DNA from: Candidatus Latescibacterota bacterium
GTDB lineage: Bacteria; Latescibacterota; UBA2968
Reading direction: 5' to 3'
Length of the DNA stretch: 35,551 bases
Assembly: GCA_022823725.1 (NCBI GenBank)
Contig: JAJEHL010000006.1
Location: forward strand, 1 to 35,551
The translations under genes and the position numbers were made by a program. The notes beneath the pieces were generated by a model, which worked only from the letters and a program-made list of their open reading frames with translations, did no database searches and was not told the DNA's origin. This document shows positions 8,819 through 16,028 of the stretch, piece by piece (positions within the stretch are counted from its first letter, which is position 1; every line of letters starts with the position of its first letter).

Positions 8819-9661
8819 TTAAGGCTCTCCCCGCGCACACCGAAACCCAATGTGGGCAAATATTTCGATATCAAAATCGTCGCGCGCCGCAGCCCGTTCT
8901 TCCATAATTAAAACCGTACTCCGCACAAATACGCGGATACTGGGTTGTGGTGAAAACCAGCCCCCACCGCGCAACGTGCGGTCTGGCCCATCTTCCATAC
9001 CTGAATTTTGCAAATTCACCGGATTGTGCCTGGGGCTATTTGTGTAATACGTATGCTGGTACTCATCCAGCGTCCACTCCCACACATTGCCCGCCATATC
9101 CATCGCACCATAAGGACTTGCACCATCTGGATAGCTGCCCACGGGCATAGGACCAGTACTAAAATTGAAATTGCACAGCGATTCACTCGCATGCTCATTG
9201 CCCCAGGGAAACACGCGCCCATCCGTGCCCGCAGCAGCCAACTCCCACTGCGCTTCACTCGGCAATTGCAAACCCGCCCACTGGCAATAATCCCGTGCCT
9301 GAGACCACAAAACCCCCACCGCTGGCTGATCGGGTTGCTCAAACCCCTCTACTTGAAAGTATTGCGGAAGTTCACTCCCCGTAGCCTCTACATAAGCCAA
9401 ATACTGCGCGTTGGTCACCTCGTATTTATCGATATAAAATGCATCGAGCATCACCTCGTGCGGTGGACGCTCATTCGAAGGCCCATCGCTCGACCCCATC
9501 GTAAAAGTGCTGGCCGGAACAAAAACCTGCACATGCTCTGTACCCGCAGGCGTGGTCACAACAGACTCTTCAATCACATATTCTGGATCAGTCGCCTTGT
9601 CACAAGCCATGGTCAATGCAATACACAAAATTCCAAAATAATAGATCGCTTTTGGCATCAT
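8819..9661 (-). CDS. SUMF1-fold (FGE-like) lipoprotein
   Basis: A 280-aa protein. The ATG at 9661 is preferred (GGAG 6 nt upstream) and gives a short lipoprotein signal ending in the lipobox LTMAC (Cys 20); an in-frame ATG at 9682 overlaps the YcaO gene. The sulfatase-modifying-factor fold is clear: FTMGSSDG, DAFYIDKYEVTNAQY, LPSEAQWELAAAG, FPWGNE, MAGNVWEWTLDEY, LRGGGW and a final GFRCAR. The active-site cysteine pair of true formylglycine-generating enzymes (the RGGSW-CxxxxC region) is absent; here the segment reads WFSPQPSIRVFVRS. It is therefore probably not a sulfatase activator but a binding or assembly protein of the NirV/EgtB/PvdO-like branch. It sits between the YcaO and multihaem cytochrome genes. 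Confidence 0.88.
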   Translation of the reverse strand: MMPKAIYYFGILCIALTMACDKATDPEYVIEESVVTTPAGTEHVQVFVPASTFTMGSSDGPSNERPPHEVMLDAFYIDKYEVTNAQYLAYVEATGSELPQYFQVEGFEQPDQPAVGVLWSQARDYCQWAGLQLPSEAQWELAAAGTDGRVFPWGNEHASESLCNFNFSTGPMPVGSYPDGASPYGAMDMAGNVWEWTLDEYQHTYYTNSPRHNPVNLQNSGMEDGPDRTLRGGGWFSPQPSIRVFVRSTVLIMEERAAARDDFDIEIFAHIGFRCARGEP

Positions 9662-9672
9662 GACGCACTCCA

Positions 9673-10722
9673 TCATGTCCAAACAATATAATTGCCCGAA
9701 TCCACCATAATGCGATGCACATACGTCTCGATCATCGCGTGGTCCCGCTCGTGTTCTGTAGTCTCTAAGCTAAAAGGCCGCAGCACCGGAATCTGCATCT
9801 CCGGATCTGTCCAATCTTGCACATAAACCGAAGATTTCATACCGCTCAACACCACTTGAATATCAGTTATCAAATCATCCGTAAAATGATTGGGCAAATC
9901 CCACAGTGCAATCTCGGTATCAAAAGTCTGCAAATCAGATACAAACCGCGTCTTGTGACTCTGAACAGTCTCATTAAACGCCCGCTGCAACGCCACGCGC
10001 CCATCCAAATGCGTACACGTACGCACCAGAGGTCCCAAATCTTTGGGGCATACCACCGCGTGAACCGTCGTCACCTTCTCATTCTCCCCCGGCACGGCCA
10101 CAGCCAGCATCTTTTCTGCAACGCGGGGAGCAAAATCCGTCAAATTCGGATCGATAAACTGCCGGTGTTCCAATCCCGGCCAATAAAAATGCCGCCCCAC
10201 ATCCAGGTGTTCGTGCATCTCCAGCAAACCGTGAAACACGCACTCCAGCACAGTATTGCCCGCCGAAACGCCATTGGCCGAATCATTCAAATGCGGCACA
10301 TCCGAAGCCTTCATATCGGTCGGCACGAGTTCGACATTCGGCGTCAACTCATAAATCGGAGTCTCTCGCCCGCTCGCCAGCGCGTCAAAAAACGAAATGC
10401 GCTCGACAGCCTCTGCCATCGCCCCCGCCAGCACCTGCTGTTTGGAAAGCCCTTTGCCCATCGTGCGAAGCGCAATACCCTCCATCAGCGGCCCTTCGTA
10501 TTTGCGAAACAACGCCGACTGCACGTAATCCGTATAACAATCGGCAATCCACACCGTATCGTAAAACCGCCGCGCGCGCGTTTGAAACCGACACTTCCTG
10601 GACAGCGCCTCCCCGAACCGCTCAATGGTCTCTTCAAACGGAACCGTGCGATCAGCAACAACAATGCTTGTGCCGTAGTGATTAAATACGGTGCTTGTGC
10701 CGTCGTGCTTAGACTCACTCAT
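9673..10722 (-). CDS. YcaO-domain protein
   Basis: A 349-aa protein. Key YcaO signatures are visible: GKGLSKQQVLAGAMAEAVER (GKG at 89-91, Glu 104 and Glu 107) and SANGVSAGNTVLECVFHGLL (Asn 156, Glu 160, Glu 168). These match the ATP/Mg-binding elements of YcaO enzymes, which activate peptide amides with ATP to make azolines, thioamides or amidines. The C-terminus ends NYIVWT and lacks the Pro-rich PxPxP tail of azoline-forming YcaOs. No TfuA, E1-like partner or obvious precursor peptide is nearby. The N-terminus holds a small direct repeat (HDGTSTVF / HYGTSIVV) encoded by duplicated DNA at 10666-10706. Its start overlaps the TPR gene stop (ATGA). The substrate is unknown; a protein of the same operon is possible (inference). 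Confidence 0.88.
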   Translation of the reverse strand: MSESKHDGTSTVFNHYGTSIVVADRTVPFEETIERFGEALSRKCRFQTRARRFYDTVWIADCYTDYVQSALFRKYEGPLMEGIALRTMGKGLSKQQVLAGAMAEAVERISFFDALASGRETPIYELTPNVELVPTDMKASDVPHLNDSANGVSAGNTVLECVFHGLLEMHEHLDVGRHFYWPGLEHRQFIDPNLTDFAPRVAEKMLAVAVPGENEKVTTVHAVVCPKDLGPLVRTCTHLDGRVALQRAFNETVQSHKTRFVSDLQTFDTEIALWDLPNHFTDDLITDIQVVLSGMKSSVYVQDWTDPEMQIPVLRPFSLETTEHERDHAMIETYVHRIMVDSGNYIVWT

Positions 10723-11852
10723 TGCGTCCGTGCCCGATTCATATCTTCAACCGCCTCGGCAAACCGTCCCATTTGCCGAAACGTCTCCGCGCGGAGTTCT
10801 CGTGCCCATCCGTTTTCGGGATCGATATCCAACGCCCGCGTAAAATCTGAAACCGCTGCCTCAAACTGCCCCAGCATCCGTCGGGACTCCCCGCGATTTG
10901 CCCAAACCCACGCATCCCCATCCTCCAGCATCACCGCCCGCTCAAAGTCGGCCAGCGACGCCTCGGGATCATTTTCCATTCTCAACGCAACGCCGCGCCC
11001 CATAAGCGCCCACAGATGATCGGGAAAATTCTCCAGCACCCGTGTAAAATCGCGTATGGCTTCGGCACTTCGCCCCAATTGCCGCAACATATCACCCCGC
11101 GCGGCCAACAAATCCGGATCGTCAGGCGCGATAACGAGTGCGCGGTCAAAATCCAAAAGCGCATACGCCAATTGACCGATCTCCCACAGCACCTCGCCCC
11201 GCCCGATCAACGCGCCCAGATGATCGGGCATAACCTTCAAAGCCTCCCCAAACATCTCCATCGCAACCTCAGCCTCACCAGCCTGCCGATAAATCTCTGC
11301 CCGCCCGGCAAACGCATCCGGATGCCCATTGCCCACCGCAATCGCCCGGTCAAAATCGACCGCAGCCGCATCGAATTGCCCCAAAGACATCAACACATGC
11401 CCGCGGCTGATCAGCGCGCCGAAATAATCTGCATCCAACGCCAAAACCCGATTGAGATCCCCCAGTGCATCCTCAAACCGCCCCATCTCGCGCAGGGTCT
11501 CCCCCCGACTCGCAAGTGCCTGCGTATTGTCCGGATCGAGCGCAACAGCTTTTCCAAAACTATCTATCGCCGCATCAAACTGCCCCATCAACCCGCAGGC
11601 AATCGCGCGATTGCTCCACACATAGGGATCGTCTGGAGACAGAGCGATTGCGCGGTCAAAATCCACAATTGCCGCATCAAATTGTCCCAATTGTCCATAA
11701 GTAATCCCGCGCTGAACAAACACTGCCGGATCGCTGTCGCGGATCGCAACAGCCGCATCAAAACCCGCAACAGCCGCCTTCAGATCGCCACCATCGCGGT
11801 GCGCGATAGCGCGCTGAACCACAGCTTCAAAGTCATTTAGAGATAGAGACAT
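10719..11852 (-). CDS. Cytoplasmic TPR-repeat protein
   Basis: A 377-aa protein made almost wholly of about eleven 34-residue TPR units (repeating pattern such as GQFDAAIVDFDRAIALSPDD). Starting at ATG 11852 (MSLSLNDF) gives no signal peptide, so it should stay in the cytoplasm; an upstream in-frame extension to 11912 lacks support. No good Shine-Dalgarno is seen before either start. The stop overlaps the YcaO start, so it is probably translationally coupled with YcaO and could act as its scaffold or substrate-binding partner (inference). It is the first gene of the five-gene minus-strand operon. Confidence 0.85.
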   Translation of the reverse strand: MSLSLNDFEAVVQRAIAHRDGGDLKAAVAGFDAAVAIRDSDPAVFVQRGITYGQLGQFDAAIVDFDRAIALSPDDPYVWSNRAIACGLMGQFDAAIDSFGKAVALDPDNTQALASRGETLREMGRFEDALGDLNRVLALDADYFGALISRGHVLMSLGQFDAAAVDFDRAIAVGNGHPDAFAGRAEIYRQAGEAEVAMEMFGEALKVMPDHLGALIGRGEVLWEIGQLAYALLDFDRALVIAPDDPDLLAARGDMLRQLGRSAEAIRDFTRVLENFPDHLWALMGRGVALRMENDPEASLADFERAVMLEDGDAWVWANRGESRRMLGQFEAAVSDFTRALDIDPENGWARELRAETFRQMGRFAEAVEDMNRARTQ

Positions 11853-11896
11853 AAAAGAAAAAAGTGGGAACCGTAAAACACCCAAAACGTTTCCAC

Positions 11897-11925
11897 AATG
11901 TAGATAAACCAAACCCCAAAATCAA
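11897..11925 (-). promoter_or_regulatory. Weak promoter candidate for the TPR-YcaO-cytochrome operon
   Basis: On the minus strand TTGATT (11925-11920) and TACATT (11902-11897) are separated by 17 nt and lie about 45 bp before ATG 11852. The match to sigma-70 consensus is only moderate. Confidence 0.25.
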
Positions 11926-11997
11926 GCGCAAACCCCGTGACATTTTGCACGCGATTTAGTATATTAGCAATCAGCGGTCAGCAGTCAGCTAAAAACC

Positions 11998-12076
11998 TTC
12001 TGGATCGCGGCTTAAAACATGCCGCGATGACGGCTGCTACTCGTCACACCTGCATGTTTTAAGCAGGTGTCCAGAA
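11998..12076. repeat. Palindromic intergenic repeat, short type (copy A)
   Basis: Ends TTCTGGA/TCCAGAA are inverted. Inside are two hairpins: ATCGCGGC-N9-GCCGCGAT (12004-12028) and ACACCTGC-N9-GCAGGTGT (12046-12070). It is closely similar to copy D at 32089-32160 and shares its core with copies B, C and E. It lies between the divergent TPR/YcaO and selenoredoxin operons. Confidence 0.8.
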
Positions 12077-12135
12077 TGAAGGAATTGCCCTTAACTCTTG
12101 TCGCAATGTCAACTCCTACCTTCTGGAGGAACACC

Positions 12136-13443
12136 ATGAAACATCTGCAAATGCGTATTTTCTTTATCGCCCTATTTCTGTGCTTATGCACAACGGCTTT
12201 TGCCCAGCCCAACATTGGGGAAAAAGTAGGCGAATTTCAGCTTCAGGCCACCGATGGCATGTCTTATGGCGTCAGCCATTCGACTAATACCGTCTCCGTC
12301 CTCTTTTTTGTAGGCTACAACTGAGGGACTTGCATAGGGGCGGGTCCCGCCTTCGAAAGAGATGTTCATCAACGGAACAAAGACACAGCCGGTGTACAGA
12401 TCCTCACACTCGACAGATACAATGGCAACCGCGCACAGGCAACATCCTATCTGACACAAGCCAGAGTAACGACGCCCATGCTCACCAATGCCGGTGGCGT
12501 CGCCAGCACCCTCGGCACCCGCAACGAAGACATCCTCGTCGTTGACCAGGGAGGCATATTGCGCCTCAAAACCACGGCAATCGCCACCGGCTCTGCTGAC
12601 CTGATCAACGCGCAAGTCGATGCACTACTCAACAAAACGCCTGTTATTTCCCTCTTCCCAAACGAGCTTTACTTTGGCAGAACCCTTGAAGTGGGGCAAT
12701 CCAAAACCGTAGAATTTAAAATCGAAAACACCGGTGCAGGTCCGCTCGAAATCACCGGATACTCGGCTCCCGAAGGCATCGCAATGGAGCCATCCACCCT
12801 GACCATAGCACCCGGCGAAAGCAAAACCGTACAAATCACCCTGACACCGACGCAAGCCGGCACATTATCGGGTAAAATCACCCTCCAACACGGCGAACAA
12901 AGTGTTGGCACACTGGAAATCCCTTTTCTCGACCTCACCATCGAAGCGCCCCAACTCCCGGTCATTTCACTGGTTCAGGAAAACTTGAGCCTGGGTGAAA
13001 TTGAAGTGGGCAAAGACGTCACAAAAACATTCACCATCACAAATACTGGCTCAGGTCCGCTCACCATCACAGACATCCAATCCAACATCGCGGGCATTGC
13101 ATTTTCAGAGACCCAATTAACCGTGCCACCCGGTCAATCTCAAGACATTACCGTAACTTTCAGTCCGCCAGCCGAAGGTCCCATCACCGGCACCATCGAC
13201 GTATTTTCAGACGACCCTGAAAAAGCCTCAATCAGTCTGTCAATCACCGGCTCGGCCATCTTCATCCCCGCTGATCCACGCACCGACTTCGATGGTTCGC
13301 GCACCATTAACTTTCAGGACTTCCTCTTGTTCGTAAGTGCCTTTGGCACGACCGATGCAACCTTCGATCTCAACGGATCCGGCACTGTTGACTTTCCCGA
13401 CTTTCTCATATTCGTCCAGAATTTTGGAAAAACAATCAACTAA
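12136..13443 (+). CDS. Secreted selenocysteine-containing redoxin with two ASH-type domains and dockerin-like repeats
   Basis: A 435-aa protein read through an in-frame TGA at 12322-12324 (residue 63). ATG 12136 follows a GGAGG and begins a signal peptide (cleavage after AFA). The redoxin domain has LFFVGYN-Sec-GTC, so the TGA takes the first Cys position of a thioredoxin CxxC motif (Sec63, Cys66). The same frame continues as a redoxin (VQILTLD, LVVDQGGILR) to about residue 165. Two beta-sandwich repeats of the ASPM/SPD-2/Hydin type follow (about 170-270 and 275-370; each with an ENTG/TNTG-GPL motif). Two calcium-loop, dockerin-like repeats end the protein (Asp 384: DFDGSRTINF; Asp 411: DLNGSGTVDF). 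A hairpin just after the TGA fits a bacterial SECIS. The alternative is a nonsense mutation, but conservation on both sides and the motif position argue against it. It probably acts as a periplasmic or surface thiol/selenol oxidoreductase. Confidence 0.85.
12337..12353 (+). promoter_or_regulatory. Candidate bacterial SECIS hairpin
   Basis: Starting 13 nt after the TGA, GGCGG (12339-12343) pairs with CCGCC (12347-12351), extended by two G-U pairs at its base, with a GUC loop. If the closing pair opens, the loop reads GGUCC. Distance and G/U in the loop agree with SelB-binding hairpins; the match is by eye only. Confidence 0.5.
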
Positions 13444-13447
13444 AAAA

Positions 13448-13477
13448 GTAGGGACAACCCCGAGTGGTTGTCCCTAC
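13448..13477. repeat. 12-bp perfect hairpin after selenoredoxin gene
   Basis: GTAGGGACAACC (13448-13459) and GGTTGTCCCTAC (13466-13477) form a perfect stem with a CCGAGT loop. It is preceded by six A, so on the minus strand it would be an intrinsic terminator; on the plus strand no U-tract follows. It may be a REP-like palindrome or a transcript-end hairpin. It starts 5 bases after the stop codon. Confidence 0.6.
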
Positions 13478-13505
13478 CCTCTGTAGTTATCCTGCACTAT
13501 TTTCC

Positions 13506-14207
13506 ATGTCCCACCGCCAAACGCTCATCAACGCATTCAAACGCATCCTCGAAATATCGGATCACGACCATCTCTATTTGCCCTTTCAGCGCGACAGCAA
13601 ATTGCGGGCAAAACACTTCCCTGGCGCGGGGTCTAAAATCGGGCGGAAAAAACTCATCGACGCATATCTCCGTGAATTTGGCGGCACAAACCCCGATGAA
13701 AAATTGCTCCAACACGCCACCTATCCCTGGATTCACGGGTACGACGCCAGCCTCACGCATATTCTCGACGACCTCCGAAAACACAAAAAAAAAGCACCCG
13801 CCGAACTTTCTGCGGACCGAAGACGCGCACTCGAAAAGAAATTTACCCGCACGGGTGCCGAAGAAATCTCTGCCTTTTGGAGCGTATATGCCGCTGCCGA
13901 CAATAGCTATCGCAAAAGCGTCATAGAAATGCTCGCCCGCGTCAAACCACCCGAAACGGCCCCTCAAACCATTCAGCCTGCACAAAAGCCCACAACTCGC
14001 GACCCCTCTCAAATTGAACCCGCCACACAGTCGGGATATGCTTTGATGGGCACGCTTATCTTCTTTGTCCCCACCCTTATATTTACTATAATACAATATT
14101 GGCGACTCCCGCACGAAAGCCACTACATCGCCCTATCAATCGCTGGATTTTTTGGGATAGTCACACTCATTTTTCTCATCGACTACCTGCGTAAACGCAA
14201 CACCTGA
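13506..14207 (+). CDS. Hypothetical protein with two C-terminal transmembrane helices
   Basis: A 233-aa protein of unrecognised family. ATG 13506 (MSHRQTLINAF) is preferred to an in-frame start 14 codons upstream whose extension lies in the hairpin flank; no strong Shine-Dalgarno is seen for either. The N-terminal 150 residues are soluble, helical and basic, with YPWIHGYDASLTHILDDL and a KHKKK run. A Pro/Thr-rich linker follows, then two transmembrane helices (GTLIFFVPTLIFTII and IALSIAGFFGIVTLIFLI) and a basic tail (YLRKRNT). It ends 5 nt before the copper-monooxygenase fusion gene, so the two are probably co-transcribed. The function is unknown. Confidence 0.7.
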   Translation: MSHRQTLINAFKRILEISDHDHLYLPFQRDSKLRAKHFPGAGSKIGRKKLIDAYLREFGGTNPDEKLLQHATYPWIHGYDASLTHILDDLRKHKKKAPAELSADRRRALEKKFTRTGAEEISAFWSVYAAADNSYRKSVIEMLARVKPPETAPQTIQPAQKPTTRDPSQIEPATQSGYALMGTLIFFVPTLIFTIIQYWRLPHESHYIALSIAGFFGIVTLIFLIDYLRKRNT

Positions 14208-14212
14208 TCACA

Positions 14213-16027
14213 ATGAAACGCCCTCTCGTCATCGCACTTTTTCTCGCCCTCCCACTTCACCCCTGGGCAGCCCCCCTCCAGGCATGTGCTGAAGAGGTTC
14301 CATTCAGTATCGGCGGCACCCTCAATGATTTCGCCCTTGCCGACCTCAACGGCTCGCCCGTTACCCTCAGTGATTTATCTCAGAACCGCGCACTCGTCAT
14401 CATCTTCAGCTCCATCGTTTGCCCTGCCTCGCTAAAATACGACATACACCGAACACAAATACACAATCAGTATGCATCCAAAGGTGTACACTTGATATCT
14501 GTAAACGCCAATTTTAACGAAACCGACAAAGACATCAAAGAACACTACGCCCAAAACCCCGTACCCTTCACCGTCCTGCGCGATCCGCACAACAAACTCG
14601 CCGATCACCTCGGCGCAACACATACCCCCCATGCCTTTCTCTTTGACGCCCAACGCCGCCTGCGCTACACGGGCGAAATCGACAACGGCTGGGGCATACC
14701 CGAAGACACGACCTCACGCGGCTTATGGGACGCCCTCGATGCACTGCTCGCCAACCGCGAAATTGTCAACACCAACCTGCCCAGTTTTGGCTGTGAAATC
14801 AGACGTATGCCCCGGCCAACAACTGTGGCGAACACCTCTACCCCAACATTTTATCGCGACATCTTGCCCCTGCTCCAAAACCGCTGCCAGAACTGCCATC
14901 GCCCTGGCGGTATCGGTCGCGTACCCTTTTTCGACTACACAGAAGTACTCGCCTGGGCCTATCAGATGCGCGACTCCATCGAAGCCCGCATCATGCCGCC
15001 CTGGAAAGCGCGTCCAGAATACGGCAACTTCAAAAATTCCCGCAGACTCACAGACGCCGAAATACACACCTTCGCGCAATGGGTCAACAGCGGCATGCCA
15101 GAGGGCAATCCCTCCGATCAACCCGAACCTCTCGCATTTTCCAAAAGCTGGACCCTGGGCACGCCCGACCTGATCCTCGAACCCGAAGCACCCTATCCAC
15201 TCGAAGCCGTGGGGCGCGATGAATACCGCTGCTTTGTCTTGCCCACAAAACAGGACACAGGCAACTACGTATCGGCTATTGAAGTACTACCCGGAGAACG
15301 CGAAGTCGTCCACCATGTCAGCGTGTACATAGACATCTCTGGCAAAGCGCGCCTGCAGCAGAAAAATGCACCCGCGCCGGGATATCCTTGCTTTGGCGGC
15401 ATTGGCGTGCCCATCTACGAATCTCTGGGCGGTTGGGCACCCGGCAACACCCCCTTTGTCCTTCCAGATGGCACAGGCCGCGATTTACCGCCCAACAGCG
15501 ACATCATACTTCAGATCCACTATCACAAAATTGGTCGCGCCGTAAAAGATCATTCTCGGCTGGGAATCTACTTTGCCAAAAAACCCGTCCAGAAACAGCT
15601 CAGAGAAGAAGTCATCAACAGCCGCTTGCTCTTTATACCCCCCAACATCAAACGACACAGAGTAACCGGAGCAATCACCATAACCCGCGACCAGCACCTG
15701 CTCGGCATCTTGCCGCACATGCACCTGCTCGGCACAGAAATGAAAATAACCGCAACCTATCCCGACGGCACACAACACCCCTTAATATGGGTCAAACCCT
15801 ATGACTTTAACTGGCAAGAAACCTACGTGTACAAAACACCCATCGCACTCCCGCGCGGTACCCGCATCGCGCTCGAAGCCTTTTACGACAACTCTGCCGA
15901 CAACCCCCGAAATCCCAACAATCCACCCAGGCTGGTGCGATGGGGCGAAAAATCAACCGATGAAATGTGTACCGCATTTCTCTATGTCACGTACGATGAT
16001 GAAAATTTAGAAACAGGTAAGAAATGA
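14213..16027 (+). CDS. Redoxin / cytochrome c / copper type II monooxygenase-like fusion protein
   Basis: A 604-aa exported protein (signal peptide to about residue 27). Residues 30-190 form a redoxin domain with IFSSIVCPASL: one Cys (70) and Ser at the second position, so it is not a CxxC thioredoxin; Cys 194 follows in SFGCEI. One haem site CQNCH (225-229) with PPWKA downstream matches the cytochrome domain of these fusions. The rest resembles the two-domain copper type II ascorbate-dependent monooxygenases, with HHVSVYID, HYHKIG and HMHLLGTEMK as likely copper ligands. Such fusions are widespread in Acidobacteria and Planctomycetes and are thought to hydroxylate or oxidise an unknown substrate in the periplasm. 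It follows the two-TM gene by 5 nt and precedes a TPR gene by 1 nt. Confidence 0.88.
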   Translation: MKRPLVIALFLALPLHPWAAPLQACAEEVPFSIGGTLNDFALADLNGSPVTLSDLSQNRALVIIFSSIVCPASLKYDIHRTQIHNQYASKGVHLISVNANFNETDKDIKEHYAQNPVPFTVLRDPHNKLADHLGATHTPHAFLFDAQRRLRYTGEIDNGWGIPEDTTSRGLWDALDALLANREIVNTNLPSFGCEIRRMPRPTTVANTSTPTFYRDILPLLQNRCQNCHRPGGIGRVPFFDYTEVLAWAYQMRDSIEARIMPPWKARPEYGNFKNSRRLTDAEIHTFAQWVNSGMPEGNPSDQPEPLAFSKSWTLGTPDLILEPEAPYPLEAVGRDEYRCFVLPTKQDTGNYVSAIEVLPGEREVVHHVSVYIDISGKARLQQKNAPAPGYPCFGGIGVPIYESLGGWAPGNTPFVLPDGTGRDLPPNSDIILQIHYHKIGRAVKDHSRLGIYFAKKPVQKQLREEVINSRLLFIPPNIKRHRVTGAITITRDQHLLGILPHMHLLGTEMKITATYPDGTQHPLIWVKPYDFNWQETYVYKTPIALPRGTRIALEAFYDNSADNPRNPNNPPRLVRWGEKSTDEMCTAFLYVTYDDENLETGKK

Positions 16028-16028
16028 C

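Noticed and set aside
8819-9661. Formylglycine-generating enzyme that activates the sulfatase
   Set aside because: The active-site cysteine pair is missing and the protein is a lipoprotein whereas the sulfatase has no signal peptide.
9817-11019. 400-codon open frame on the plus strand
   Set aside because: Antisense to the YcaO and TPR genes; no signal, motif or Shine-Dalgarno.
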